A stretch of 64,000 nucleotides of DNA from Aquilaria yunnanensis (GCA_039654915.1 CM077600.1:70255992-70319991); one strand, 5' to 3'; counted from the first letter of the stretch, positions 32,727 through 45,225 are shown. Notes: generated by a model from the letters alone, not told the origin. Numbers and translations are program-made.

Positions 32727-33470
32727 TGATGCCCAACAGCATCTTCATTGTATGACATGTTGGCCTGACGGAGAGACTTATGGCGTGAAGGTATTTGCAA
32801 GACCTTGAAGAATGTGGGTTAGAAGCTCCCTGTAGTGTGTTTCCGGGGGGGAGCCTCTGGTGCGCATGTCAGTATACGGGAGAGAATTTGTTTAAGAGTA
32901 AGGAGTAAAGAATAAAAAGGAGAGAGAGAGAAACTCCCCTATCCTTACCAAGGAGCTTCCTAAGTATTTATAGGAGGGTGGAGGGAGGAGGTCATTTTGC
33001 ACAGGCTATGTAGATCATGACATGTGTTTGGCTAGATTTGGTATGTACCTTCGGAGGCAAGTATCTCCAGCTGGCCATAGGCAATTCTAGCCAGAGGGTA
33101 GGGGGTGTGTGAGGCTTCTTTATTAGAGGTTCCTCAACTGCATTTGTCATTTCTCCATAAGACCTTGTTGGGGATGTGAGACCCCTTCGGGAAGGGATAC
33201 TCCTCGAAGGCTACCAGAGAAGGCACTTCGGATTGGAGGACCATGTTTGGGAGATGTTTTCCTCTATCGAGGGTGACAGACCTAGGATTTTGAGGTTGGC
33301 AGTGTGCCCTCTGAAGGTGGAAATGACCAACTTTTCCTTGAAGTTGGTCACATATATTTTCCGAAGTTGGAGTGGAGAATCCTCTAGGAGTGGGTGTTAC
33401 GAATCCATCGAGGGTGGTGTTCAGTTAGCCATTTATGAGGTCATTATGGGTGATAGCCCTTCGGCTATCA
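32727..33470 (-). repeat. 3' LTR of Tat-2
   Basis: 744 bp, with a TATAAATA box on the minus strand at 32965-32972. It ends (plus view) TTCGGCTATCA next to the purine tract. Confidence 0.9.
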
Positions 33471-33484
33471 CATGCCCCCCTTGG
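33471..33484 (-). promoter_or_regulatory. Polypurine tract of Tat-2
   Basis: On the minus strand CCAAGGGGGGCATG directly precedes the LTR start TGATAGCC. Confidence 0.8.
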
Positions 33485-34315
33485 ATAAGTCAAAGTTGTA
33501 TCTTTGGCGTTAATCATTCAGGAGCGTGTCATGGAAATCCTGCTCTTTGGGTACCTGAAGCTGTTTTTGGCAAAAAAACTTGCTTCTACTAGCTTTTCAA
33601 CTCGAGGCCCTTTCTTTTGGTGAAGTTGTAGTTTTGCCATTCTCCGGGGCTCTTTATTTGTGTTCTATTTACTGGTTTTAAGCCCTTAGCAAGGACGTTG
33701 GTTCGAACCATCTTACTTTTGGTGAGGTCGCACCTTCGAACTATAAGAAGTTGTTTTATGTCCTCAAGCCGCATTCTTGATTTCACTGAGGTTGTATCTT
33801 CGAAGGCAAGGAGCTATGTTCCCCTTAGCATTTTTTATTCCTACCTTCTGCCAGTGAACCATCCTATCTTCTGGCCGGGTAGTCGCGTCACTTCGGGTTA
33901 GGCAATATAGTCTGCTAGTGTTAGAAGGCGTGCCCTTATTTCTCACGTCATGTGACACATGTCATCAGACCATTGGTGATCAATTTCATCTGTTACATCG
34001 ATTACATCCCTCGGCTTGCGAAGGGTCATTATGGCGATGTTTCGCCTACCTCCCTTAGTCTGTATAAAGCCTTTTCCCTTCAAAGTTTTCTTACTCCTCT
34101 ACTTTCATTCCTTTTGCTCTCAGACTTCCTCTCACTTCCCAGCTTTTTCTTGCAGCGGTGTTAGCAGGGGAGCAATTTCCGGTAAGTTTCACGGTGATTT
34201 CTGAAGTTTCCCCTATTTTCTGAATAGGTGGGTTTCCTTCTAAAATTGCTCTTCTTCTTCCCTTTTCTTTTCTTTTTCCTTCACCTGTCTGAGGTTAGGG
34301 TCTTATTTACTAGGG
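33485..34315 (+). promoter_or_regulatory. Putative promoter and leader of the Tat-2 antisense gene
   Basis: TATAAAG at 34063-34069 lies about 250 bp upstream of the ATG at 34316 and is followed by a long CT-rich stretch, as in plant core promoters with a Y-patch. A splice-donor-like CCGGTAAGTTT at about 34180 and acceptor-like CTGAATAG and TTTACTAG sequences suggest a leader intron. All of this is on the strand opposite to the element's own transcription. Function is inferred from layout only. Confidence 0.5.
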
Positions 34316-36806
34316 ATGTTGGCCAAACAAGCCAAGGTTACCACCTTTCCTGAGAGCTGGATCCCTTTCAACTCCTATATAAGCTGTGCGACTTCGGAGA
34401 AGTTGGAGAAGTGGAGACTAAAGTTCTTTCTTCCTTCTTATGCAAAAATTACACTGCTTGATCATAATGAACTGAGCTACCTTCCTCAGCCAAAGGAGGT
34501 TACCGTCTTCAGAGCGCAATTGAAGGCGGGTCTCCATTATCCTCCTCCAAGGGTGGTCTCCGACTTTTGCTATTTTCACTGCATAGTCATCAATTAGATG
34601 CCTTTGAACTCCTATGCCTACTTTAATCCCTTCCTGTGTATGTGTGGAGTTTTCAAAATTGTCCCACACTTCACCTTTTTTCTCCAATACTACAAACTTC
34701 ATCTTACCCTGAAAGGGGGATTTTACTTCTTACTCCCTCGAGGATTCAGGAGCAAGAAATTTACTTTCACCTTTGGCACCAAAGACAGCTGGCGAGGATG
34801 GCAGAAGAAGTAGTTCTTCATGGAGATTGATGAGAGGTGGGTCGATCTTCTAGCTCAATGGGCTTTGGGTACCCTAGCGACCGATGTAGTGGAGTTGAGA
34901 AAGTTGTTAACTCTAGAACTGGAGTTTCAGTATGAGGAGTTCAACAACCGTATTCGGGCTATCGTGAACTATAATGCCCAAGCACCTTTGTGCTCTCTCT
35001 ACCCATTCCTGATTAGATGGAGCTTTATGACCAAGGAGGTTCTTCGAGAGCTTAGGGTTATCACAGAACATGTTACCGACAAAGATATGCCAAAGCCCTT
35101 GGTGGACGAAAAAAAGGTGTGGCTCATTTTGCTCCTTCGGGGCAAACTCTCTTACTCTGGCCTGGTAGAAAGTAAGCTGATCCTTCAACTATAGTGTTAG
35201 AATTTTTGATATTTTCACTAATATTTTCTCCATTGCAAAGATGGGTGATAAGTCTGTAGCCTTCTACAAGAGTTTGTTCCTCGGCCAAGCCAAGAATGGG
35301 GAGCAAAAGAAGAAGGCTCCAAAGAGAAAGAAGGGGCTAGTTGGTCCGTCTTGAACGTTGAAGTCAAAGAAAACTAAGGAGGACTCCCTACCCCTTCCCT
35401 CGAAGACTAGGCTGAGGCACTGGACCAAACATCCGTGGGTGCTAACCCATCCTCGGAGGCGGCAATCTTCTTAACCCCTCGAAGTCCCAATGCCAGTGTC
35501 GAAACCTTATGGACCTTGTTGGGGGAAATTTCGGTAGAAGTGTCTAGGAGAGGCAAAAACACAAAGGGAAAGAGATCCCTACTGAAGTACTCGATGTCAG
35601 TGATTCTGACGGAGAAGGTGCCAAACATGCACTAGGTTTGTCTCTTAGCCATTCATCTACAAGTTTTAGATTTTTCAGCATTTTAGACTTTGTAGATGAA
35701 TGGCTAAGAGATAATGTAATAAAGGAACTTCGGTGTGACTTTGCAGAGGAAAGGGCCTAAACGGTGCGGATGATGGACCACATTTAGAAGAGGGCAGTCC
35801 GAGACTCGAAGATTCCAAAGGATAAGGTCCCAAAGGAACCTTTCTGGAGATTTACCGAGGACATGGACCTATTTTCCGAAGAGTGCCAAAAGACGGTCCC
35901 TCAGATGGTGAGGGGCATCATGACCAATGCCACCTTTCAAACCTTGACCGAGGACTGCCCGAACGAGCATATCCTCACAACTAGGATGACCGAGCATGTT
36001 GCTCAGGTAATCCCTAGTACTTAGAAAAATTTTGATTTCTCAAAGTCTTCAACATTGTTGTAGGTCACATCAGGTATTTTCCACTTGTAGTTACTGGCAC
36101 AGAGAGGCTACTTTCGGGCTTGGACAACCAAACAGTTTGCCATCCGAGGTCAGTTAGAGCAGAACTTGGCTAGATCCAAGCAATTGTTTGTGAGCTCGTG
36201 TGTGGAATATGGTGAGCTCAACAAGATTGCGAAGAAGGACCTGGCCAAGCTTCGCCAGAAAATGCTGGAGAGCTAGAGGGGGCTCTTAGAAGAATGGTCC
36301 CCCAAAATTAGCGACCTTGGCGTGAGGGTCGTAGAACTAAGTTTTGGGTGGGGGAGGTCCTTCAGAAGGAGAAACAAGGCACTGTAGCTAACCTTACTAA
36401 GGTGCTAGGGATCAACACCAAATTCCTCACCAAAATTGAGCAACTAAAGAAACAGAAGAAGAAGAAGGTAAAGAAGGTGGTTGAGGTGTTGAACAAGGAG
36501 CTGGAGGACCTTAAGGCTGAGAAAGCTAAGGCAAATGAGGCAACCAAGTCCTCATTCCAAGACGGCTTCTATGTCTCCTACCATTAAGTCTTTTTGCAAT
36601 ATCCCGACCTTGACGTCTCTTTCTTAAGAGCCCTCAACATCCCCGAAGGACCATCCTTGCCATGGTCAAAGATTGAATATTTCAACCTTTCTGCCCCTCC
36701 TCCTTCGGCTAAAGATGTAAGTGATGAAGATGAGGATGATGCCAAAAGTGCAGATGTCGATGGTACAAATGCCGAGGACCCCAAAGACAAGCCAAATAAC
36801 CTATAG
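34316..36806 (+). pseudogene. Antisense extra gene of Tat-2 (Transposase_28-like), probably multi-exon, degenerate
   Basis: This is a plant-specific gene carried antisense between pol and the 3' LTR, as reported for Tat elements. The N-terminal domain begins MLAKQAKVTTFPESWIPFNS. It contains ELKAGLHYPPP-like and GGFYFLLPRGF-type blocks and the GTKDSWRGW block before 34813, matching the 'putative gypsy type transposon' family (PF04195). The middle is charged (EVLDVSDSDGEG), a Lys/Glu-rich coiled coil lies near 36350-36540, and the C-terminus has a DGFYVSYH block, PDLDVSFLRAL and an acidic tail. Intron-like gaps fit GT...AG: about 35172-35240 (phase does not fit today), 35636-35746, and 36007-36090, which rejoins HVAQ to LLAQRG in frame. 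In-frame stops remain at 34595, in exon 2 and elsewhere. Function is unknown. Confidence 0.65.
35641..35711. repeat. Perfect 22-bp inverted repeat, 27-nt loop
   Basis: The arm at 35641-35662 (starting TCTCTTAGCC) is the exact reverse complement of 35690-35711 (ending GGCTAAGAGA). The loop is 35663-35689. It lies entirely within a proposed intron of the antisense gene. Perfect arms are unexpected in an element this decayed. Confidence 0.95.
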
Positions 36807-36846
36807 GATGTAGTTGTTTTTCCCTTTTTTTTGTGTACTACCTTTC

Positions 36847-38001
36847 TGATGCGAACCCCTTTGGTATAATGACCAAGAAACACGCCCAAGATGTTTTTCA
36901 AGCTCCACAAAACATCAAAGATATAGCATTTAAACCCCCACCCCTAATCAACTTGTGATTGGAAATAAGAAGTATAAGAAAACCAAGAACACAAGCAACT
37001 TCTGCACCAAGGTAGTCCTCAAAGAACAAAAGAGATTTTCTCTCCAAAGTAGCAATATTATTTCATCCAAAGGCTGTGTTTTAAAATTATAATATGTGCC
37101 TATTTATAGGCCTAAACTAGGGTAAAAGACTCAAAAAATTCGCAGCCCAAGTCACCTAGGAAACCTAGTTAGAAAGGACTTAAGAAAACCTAGTCAAACT
37201 AGGACTTTTTGAACAAGTTCGATGTGTGTAGCGAATTCCCTTTATCCTAAGTGACCTGAATCACTTACATGGCCCTAACAACATCCTAAATAATGTAAAT
37301 AAATAGGAAAATACAATAAAATATGTTACAACACTAGATTTTCCCTAAAAACCCCAAAATAATCTTCTTGGGTGCACTTTAAGGGCTCCGTAGGGTTTTT
37401 ACTTTTATCTTCAACTTCAAGCTTGAATAATTGAGTTCCTTTGATTTGATACTCCCTATTAAATTTTTGAAAGAGGTCTTGAAATGTTAGAGCTCAAAGA
37501 TCCAGTTTGTAGAAGAAAAATTACCTTGAAACGCTTCGAGGTGGCTCCAAAGGTGCATGTGTTGGATCCAAGCTTTGAAATTGTGCATTTAGGTGTGTAG
37601 AACTTATCCAAGCTGCTGTATTGGTTTTCCCTCCATAATATATGATCCATAAATTCTAGAATAAGCATATGATATGTCCTTCACACCATGGATATGAATT
37701 GACACAAATTAGACTCCCATTAGGCTTAATTTGAGCATGATGAAACAAAGACTTTGGTGTTTGCCCTCCCTCTAAGTATGCTTCCTTATCTTGGTTTGGA
37801 TAGCTAGTAAATAATTTAAGAAAGGAATATGGACTTAAAATAGCTCCTTGTGAATGGCTATAGAACTATTGAGCTTGAACTTGCACCATTCAGGCTTGTA
37901 TGTGCACTTTGAGCTCCTTAGCCTTCTTCCTTGTCAAAGGTCCACTAGTTATCTTCAATGAGTCCTTACCATCCTTGGTTGTGCCTTCCTTGATCATATC
38001 A
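36847..38001 (-). repeat. 3' LTR of GAG-B
   Basis: 1155 bp. The plus view starts TGATGCGAACCCC and ends TGATCATATCA, the exact complement of the GAG-A termini. The terminal parts match GAG-A, but about 37440-37890 has no counterpart there. Confidence 0.85.
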
Positions 38002-39454
38002 ACTCCCCCTTCCTTAGAGGGATTTTTCCTCAAATCAAAACCTATGTTAGAAAATGGAATTGAATCAATAACGATGAAATAATCAACACATAAGCACTTA
38101 CCTTTCACATAAGCACCAATAGCATGGAATGCTTGTGTTTGGAGCTGTAATCTTGTGGAAAACCTAAACCAATATCCAAATGCAATGATAATTTTGATAC
38201 CTCTAAGTTCAAAAATAAAGTTAGAAGCAATTTGCACAAAAAATCTGCAAGTTTGCACAATTTTCATCTTAACTCTGGGCATCACTTTCATTGCCTTTGC
38301 AATCTCAAAAACATTACTCTCACAATTTGGAAAAGTGTAGGAAGAATTTACCTCAAAGATGTTGTATGCACTTAAAACAAATGGACCTAAACTCACATAA
38401 GTGTCAAGGTCATGAAAAGCACAAGTTATGCATGTCATGACAATAGTTTGCATATCCCATTCAAACAAAGAAGAATATAATACAATGTGGCCTAAACTAA
38501 TAACAAAACAAGGAAGCAAAAATTTCAAAAAAATTCTAGGCATGTATATGCACCATAATTATTTAGTGGCAAACTTATTTTTGCATGTATATGCACCACA
38601 ATGCATGAAATTTGTGAATGGGATGTGACACAAAACAAAGGACTCAACACATCTCCTTAAAAGGGTGAATTTAAACCCATAATTTTCACTCAAAATAAAT
38701 ACTTTCAAGCTTGGACACAACAAAAAAATATCAAGGCTTAAAAGCTTGTGTAATGCATGTGTCATGACAAAAAAATGCTTGCTGGAAATTAAAGATTGAC
38801 ACACGAAAATGGGTTGAACATGAATGGAAATCAAAGAAGTATGTAGTGTATGTGTAAGCACTAATTTATGCATGAAAAACTCCAAAGAAGTAGATTTAAC
38901 TTGAGACAGGACAAAACAATGTGAGATTGATGGACAACAAACAAAATAAAAAATGAAAGACACGAAAATAGATTTTTCTCTAGAGAAACTCATGGAATTC
39001 AAAAGATGATTTGACAAAACTAAAGAATTAGAAGGCTTAAAACCATATTTTGTCAAATTTTCATGCTTACTTTCTTCTCTTAATCTAGTTTCATGAAAAC
39101 CATTCTTTAAAACAATACAGCTAACAAACACACATTGTTTGAGATTTTCATGCAAAACCACATCATATCTCTAAGTGTAAGGAAGAAATACATTACAGTG
39201 GTTGGACTTAGTCTCCATGTATCTTCCTTAGGTGTAGAAATCATAAAATTTTCACCTTTGCACTCAAAGACTTTGGGTGGAGTTACAACATCTTCTTCCC
39301 ATTGAACCATTGAGTAAGAAACAATGTTAGGCATACTTTTGCAATTGAAATCACTAGGACTTACCTCAAGTTGTTCCTTTTCAACCTCCTTCATTGGTTT
39401 GATGCATGGGACATGACTTGAAATATTGGGAACAACTTCTTTGATGGGCCGCAA
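37890..39454 (-). pseudogene. ORF2 of GAG-B, frameshifted
   Basis: Three overlapping or adjacent frames (39454-39107, 39161-38559, 38543-37890) together match ORF2 of GAG-A almost end to end, about 80% identical in the stretch I aligned. Shared blocks include SHVPCIKPMKEVEKEQLEVS, HKLLSLDIF, KVFILSEN, VESFVLCHIP, AMKVMPRVKMKIVQT and the terminal GPLTRKKAKEL. At the position of the GAG-A stop this copy reads AAA (Lys): PIKEVV against PI-stop-EVG. This is direct evidence that gag and ORF2 were one frame. At least two frameshifts break it here. Confidence 0.75.
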
Positions 39455-39489
39455 CTCCCTTGATTCTTGTAGCTTATCTCCACCTAAGT

Positions 39490-40716
39490 CCTAAAAAGAA
39501 GACAACACAACACTAGAAGAAGACTCTATTATGTTAGATGAAAGTATGGCTTCTCTATAGGTCTTTCCCTCTTCACTCGGCTTGGGCTCATTGCACTCTT
39601 TTCTTCTCTCAACTTCGCACTCAATTTCTTCTCTCCAGAAATCTCAACTCTTCTTTTCCTCATGTTCACCCTTCTCACTTAATCTTTCGATTGTTCTCTC
39701 GGCTTTCCCCTCATTACCCTTGCTCTCAACTTTCCCCTATTTTTATTTTCTCTCAACCTCACTTGTAAGTTTCCTTTGATCTTCCAAGACTTGTTGTGGT
39801 GAGGTGGTACAAGCATGATTGAATTTTTTTGTTGAGGTTGAGACAAGTCTCCTTTTGTGGCCTCCACTTTTGCCTGAGGTGCTTCTTTCACATCCTTGCT
39901 CCATGCTCATCTCCAAGTGGAAATTCCTCCTTGAGACCTCTTGGATGCCTTTGCTCTCTTGATGATCCTCTCAGCCTTAGTGGCATGGTGAAGCAAGTCC
40001 TCCATATTGAAACACGACACCATTTCCACTTTGTTGGCTATCTCATGGTTGAGACTATTGATGAATCTAGCAATGGTGGTCTTCTTATCCCCCATGATGC
40101 TGGCTCGGGTCAAGGTTATCTCTAAGTCTTTGTGGTAGTCCTCCACACTCCTTTGGCCTTGCACTAGCTTTTGAAGCTTGAGGCATTGATCTTTAGTGTA
40201 GTAGCTAGGCACAAATCTCCTCCTCATTACTGCTTTAAGGGCTCTCCATGTATGTATGGGCTCCTACTCATTCCTTCTCCTAGAAGTGACATCCTGATTC
40301 CACCATACAAGAGCATAATCAGTGAACTTTATGGTAGCCAATTTTACATTCTTTTCCTTGGAGTAATGATGGCAATTAAACACTATCCCAATCTTTTGCT
40401 CCCACTCCCAATATGCATCAGGATCACTCCTCCCTTGGAAGGATGGAATGGTAAGCTTGATGGAGTTGAGATTGTTGTCCTCCCTTGGCTCACACCTCCT
40501 TGGAAACCCGTGGTCATGCCAAACTTTTTCTTCCTCCTTGGGTTCTTCTCTCCTTTGACCTCTCCTTGGTTGCAAGATGAGATTAGGTCTCCTTGGTAGC
40601 CTTAAATCTATGTCCTCAATCCTCCCCACAAGTCTATTAAGAGTTTCATGAGGTTCTTTCATGGTTGGCTCTTCATTGTGTCCTACTTCCGTCCTTCTAT
40701 CCTCTTGGCCCTCCAT
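39490..40716 (-). pseudogene. gag: Gag of GAG-B, degenerate
   Basis: It begins MEGQEDRRTEVGHNEEPT at 40716 and follows GAG-A Gag closely: RIEDIDLRLPRRPNLIL, LTIPSFQGRSDPDAYWEWEQ and YALVWWNQDVTSRRRNE. A stop follows that block near 40264 (a TAG in the codon after RRRNE). The domain then resumes with RRRFVPSYYTKDQCLKLQKL, RSVEDYHKDLEITLTRAS and ARFINSLNHEIANKVE down to about 39907, and continues as a Glu/Lys-rich tail in shifted frames. Non-functional here. Confidence 0.85.
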
Positions 40717-43700
40717 ACTTCTGAAATCAAAAATCCTTACACACACCTCACAAGTTTCACTCAAAAGATGAACACTCAAAACACTCAATTTGTTAGTGAG
40801 AGTATTGCTATTGAAGAGTCCTCAAAATTTATGAGAAAACTTTCCTCAAAGCACACAAGAAAATTGGAATTCTTGAAAACATTTTTGACTCCAAAATAAA
40901 GGTGGGCTAAACAAGCTTTTAAAAGACTCTAGGAAGCTCTCATAATTGATGATCACAAGAACCACAAAGAAAGACTTCAGGCTCAAAATAAAGGGTTAGG
41001 GTTTGTGGGTGCAAAAAACCAAAACACTTTGTGCAAACTCTTTTTTTTTTTCTTTTCTTTTCTTTGTTCTTTCTTTTTTTCTTTTTCTTTTCCTCCCTTC
41101 TTTTTTTTTTTGCTCACTATTTGATGCTAAAACAACTTTCTTCTTGAAGTTCCTTACTTCTAAAGACAAAAAGTTAGATTTCTTTTCGACCAAGACAAGA
41201 AACTATTGATAATTTGCACAATTTGAAACAACTTTTTGATATTGAAACTTCTTGAACTTGGATCCTTCTTTTTTTTTTGGTGTTTTCTTGACTCTATGAT
41301 TGTTACCCACTCTGGGGTAGTCCAATTATGGTGCCAAAATTGTGCATTTAGATTCTCAGGATTAGTAATGTTCTGTAGGCCATCACAACACTACCCTTAG
41401 TGTGCATACCCAAGTGGCCCTCTTGGGCACCATGTAAACACATGCATATTGGTCCAACCATCACAAACATATTAACATTTCATGCACACTATGGAAGCAA
41501 AGAAGGAAAACACTAGCACAAGTTTTAACCATGGCTACAGCACATTAGGCAATCTTGTTAAGTTCTAATGACCAGCCACTACACCTGTAACTTTCACTAA
41601 TAAATTGTATCATTCTAGCCAAGTAGCTCCTTGTTTTATTTTCTCTTTTATCAAGTAAAGACTTAGATCAAACCAAGGAATTTTGTTTACATCAATAGCC
41701 CACCTATGGACCAAGTTATGGATTTTTTAAGTTGGTTACAAAATTCTAACCAAATGAACAGTAACTTAGCTAAGTTTGCAACATCATATCTTTGGATACA
41801 GGACTCCAAATTCATAAATTCTAAATCCTAATTCAACCTCTAGATGTTCTCTAGGTGTGGTCCAAATTTCATAGCAATATTCCCTCTAGATAGAGAGGTA
41901 TAGAACTTTAAGTGCAGAGTCAAAATTCTAGTCACTTTATGGCCATTTTGCCCAAACAAAATTTCATAAGTGTGCAAACACTTCATTCACAAGGGGTAAA
42001 CCCTCCAAAGCTATTCCATATATGGCCATTACATATAGGAAATACATGCCCTTGAATTTAACAACTTTATGTGGCCAAAACAGAATTTACAAGTAAGCAG
42101 CCCATTGTTCACACTTAGGCAGCTTTGCACCACATCACGTACATAGCCAAAACATTACTCAAATATTCACATACTTGTCTCATTTTACATACACCACATG
42201 TACATGCATACATTCACTACAAAATGGTCTTAACTAAGCTAAATACACACCCTAAGTTACAGGAGTGCCTGAGACACAATGGACTCCAGAACAGGATGTT
42301 GGACAGCTGCTACATAACACAATAAGTACCATCATTAAAAATACTAAATGGGATCCTAAAATCACCTTACTTTCCAGATCATAACTAGATATATCGAATT
42401 TCCTGTACCTAAAATTTTTGATCAAACTAAAACTAAAAATGTTTGTTTGAATGAGATCTTTCTGCTGGACCTGAAATGATAGAATTGAGAGGAGTAAGTT
42501 TCATTGAGAAACTTAGTAAGGGTAGCACTTGGATTCAATAAGCAATGTGAGCATCATTAAAACCTACATCCAAAGACACTAAAACAAAAAAAACACAATG
42601 CATATATAAAAGATATAGCAACCAAATGCAGTAGCCATTCACAACCAACAAACACATGAAATGCGGTAGCAACAATAACCATAGGTTAGTCCATAAATCA
42701 TGCAATAAACATAAATAAATCACTATGGCAGCCCTCCTTAAGCTAATGCTTGGTCTTAGGAGAATTTTAACACTGGTTAGTACTAACTTTGGGCTCTAGA
42801 AACCCTCATTTCACTGCATCTTTGTGCACTTGACATTAGGTCACAAAACCTTCAATAAGTGCACTCCCTCACTAAGCTTGGTTCATCAAGCTCATGGCTC
42901 TCTTCCAAGCTTAGCCCTAGCTCCATGGTTGCTTGAAAATACAGAAAACAACCCATGAGAGGAAGAGAACCCTTACCTTGATGGGTATGTGAAATTGGAG
43001 CTTGATCCTAGGTGCACTCAAGCAATAGCACCAAATAGCTTCCAATTGCTTCCTTTTGCATTCAATTTCAATCAATTACAAGTTTGAAGGTGTGGTGGCT
43101 ATGGAGGAAGTGTGACTATGTTCTTGGGCTGGAGGACGACAAAAATGAGAGAGGGATAAGTGATTTGGCCACTTAAATGGCCTTAAATGAGCTTAAGGGC
43201 ACAAAACACACTTAAACAAGCTTAACCTTGCTTTATGTCATTTTCCTTCTCACTAATTATGGTTTCTTTGTCTTAAACTCATTGGTACACATGTGACCAA
43301 CATTTTTGACTATTTAACAAGTCTTTGCTGCCTCCCCCATGATGGGATAATTCCACAGTCTCACATTTTGACTTAAGTCAAAAGCTCGAACACCTTAAGG
43401 TTTACATTAGGACATTTAGGTTCTTAATCCCTATAGTGTTTCCTTTGTCCAAACTTGTCTTCCATGAGCAATTTGATCCTCCAATAGCACTTTTATACCA
43501 TTGATATTCTTCCCATAAGTCTCCAAAGCTCTTTCTTGAGAGTTTTGCAATTGAGTACCCGAATTTCCCAAACCTTACAAAAAAGTCCATAGGTTGCTTG
43601 ACAAACAAGCAATCCTTAAGGCTTTTCTTGGGGGCCAAGTTACAAACTTGGAACACTTTTAAGGAGGTGTTGATTATGCCTTTTACCCCTCACACTTCAA

Positions 43701-44069
43701 TTAGTATAGTGAGAATTACACAATATAATGATTTTTGGCCATTATGACACACTAGTAATTCTCCCATTTTTATGTGATGGTAACAAGGGTGCTGGAAACA
43801 ATGAAAACAAGAGAGATTAATAGACAAGAATTAGAAAGATAAGAAACAAACAAGAACAAATGGATGAAAATAAAAAACACAAGGAAATACTAGTTGGCTT
43901 GTTTTTGTTGTTTTTGGACTTGAACAAGGATGGAAACAAAAAGGACAGATCTAAAACAAGAAGAAAAATGATTGGAACAGAGAATTAAAACAAAAAATTA
44001 CTAAGAAAAATTTAAATAAAAATGAAGAGAAACATGAACACAATGATATGTCCTTCTGATGGAACTTGT
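40717..44069 (-). other. GAG-B leader, split by a solo LTR
   Basis: The two parts, 40717-41300 and 43786-44069, match the GAG-A leader, including the pyrimidine run at 41040-41111 (complement of the GAG-A purine tract). The intervening 41301-43785 is the inserted solo LTR. No coding region is seen. Confidence 0.75.
41301..43785 (-). mobile_element. Solo LTR of family T, 2485 bp, in the GAG-B leader
   Basis: The ends are perfect inverted repeats, TGTTACC...GGTAACA. Comparison with the uninterrupted GAG-A leader places the insertion exactly, with a diverged 5-bp duplication: ATGAT on the left, AGGGT on the right, ancestral AAGAT. Orientation is inferred as minus from a CATCAAGGTAAGGGTTC motif typical of Tekay LTRs. 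A shortened relative lies at 52471-54021. Confidence 0.8.
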
Positions 44070-44082
44070 GGCTCTGATCACA
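44070..44082 (-). promoter_or_regulatory. Mutated primer-binding site of GAG-B
   Basis: The minus strand reads TGTGATCAGAGCC, a decayed form of TGGTATCAGAGCC, adjacent to the LTR edge at 44085. Confidence 0.7.
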
Positions 44083-44084
44083 AC

Positions 44085-45225
44085 TAATGTGAACCCTTTT
44101 GGTATAATGACCAAGAAACGTGGCCAAGATGTTTTTCAAGCTCCACAAGACATCAAAGAGATAGGATTTAAACCCCCACCCCTAATCAACTTGTGATTAG
44201 AAACAAGAAGTATACGAAAACCAAGAAAGGTACTCCTCAAAGCAAAAAAGAGATTTTCTCTCCAAAGTAGCAATAGTATTTCATCCAAAGGCTGTGTTTT
44301 ACAACCAGAATATGTGCTTATTTATAGGCATAAACTAGGGTAAAAGACTCAGTAAAATTCGCAGCCCAAGTCACCTAGGCAACCTAGTTACAAAGGACTA
44401 AAGTACACCTAGTCAAACTAGGATTCTAACACCTAGTTTGAACAAGTTTGATGTGTGCAACGAATTCCCTTTATCCTAAGTGACCTAAATCACTTCCATG
44501 GCCCTAATAACATCCTAAATAATGCAAATAAATAGGAAAATAAAACAAAATACGTTACAACACAAGATTTGCCCTAAAAACCCCAAAATAGTCTTCTCAG
44601 GTGCACTTTAAGGGCTTCATAGGGTTTTTACTTGTGTCTTCAACTTCAAGCTTGAATATTTGAGTTCCATTGATTTGATACTCCCTATTAAATTTTGGAA
44701 AGAGTTATTAAAATATTAGAGCTCAAAGATCCAGCTTCTAGAAGAAAAATGGCCTTGAAACATTTCAAGGTGGCTCGAAAGGTGCATGTGTTGGCTCCAA
44801 GCTTTGAAATTGTGCACTTAGGTGTGTAGAACTTATCCAAGCTACTGTATTGGTTTCACCTCCATAATATATGATCCAAAAATTCTATAATAAGCATAAG
44901 ATACGTCCTTCACACCATGGATATGAGTTGACACAAATCAGACTCCCATTAGGCTTCATTTGAGCATAATGAAACAAAGACTTTGGCATTTGTGCTCCCT
45001 CCAAGTATGCTACCTTATCTTGGTTTGGATAGCTAGTAAATAACTTAATAAAGGCATATGGACTTGAAATAGGTTGTTTTGAATGGCTATAGAATTGTTG
45101 AGCTTGAACTTGCACCATTCGGGCTTGTATGTGCACTTTAAGCTCTTTAGCCTTCTTCCTTGTCAATGGTCCACTGGTTATCTTTAATGGGTCCTTGCCA
45201 TCCTTGGTTTTGCCTTCCTCGTTCA
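44085..45225 (-). repeat. 5' LTR of GAG-B
   Basis: About 1141 bp, closely similar to 36847-38001. The termini are decayed: TAATGTGAACCC (plus-view start) in place of TGATGCG, and CGTTCA (end) in place of TGATCATATCA. Confidence 0.8.

Larger units (their letters stand above)
36847..45225 (-). mobile_element. GAG-B: second gag-only element, older, with nested solo LTR
   Basis: It is a minus-strand relative of GAG-A: LTRs at 36847-38001 and 44085-45225, a mutated Met-tRNA primer site, broken gag and ORF2, and the same pyrimidine/purine tract. A solo LTR (41301-43785) is inserted in its leader. Flanking 5-mers do not match (CTTTC versus CATAG), so there is no TSD. The Tat-2 sequence is RT/RNase H on one side and the antisense gene on the other, with the rest of pol missing between. 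This may be a recombinant of two insertions. Confidence 0.85.

Noticed and set aside
39538..39779. Plus-strand Ser/Leu-rich frames
   Set aside because: They are antisense to the Glu/Lys-rich tail of Gag in GAG-B.
43786..43790. Apparent lack of a TSD for the solo LTR at 41301-43785
   Set aside because: Comparison with the GAG-A leader shows ATGAT and AGGGT both derive from AAGAT, so a decayed duplication is present.
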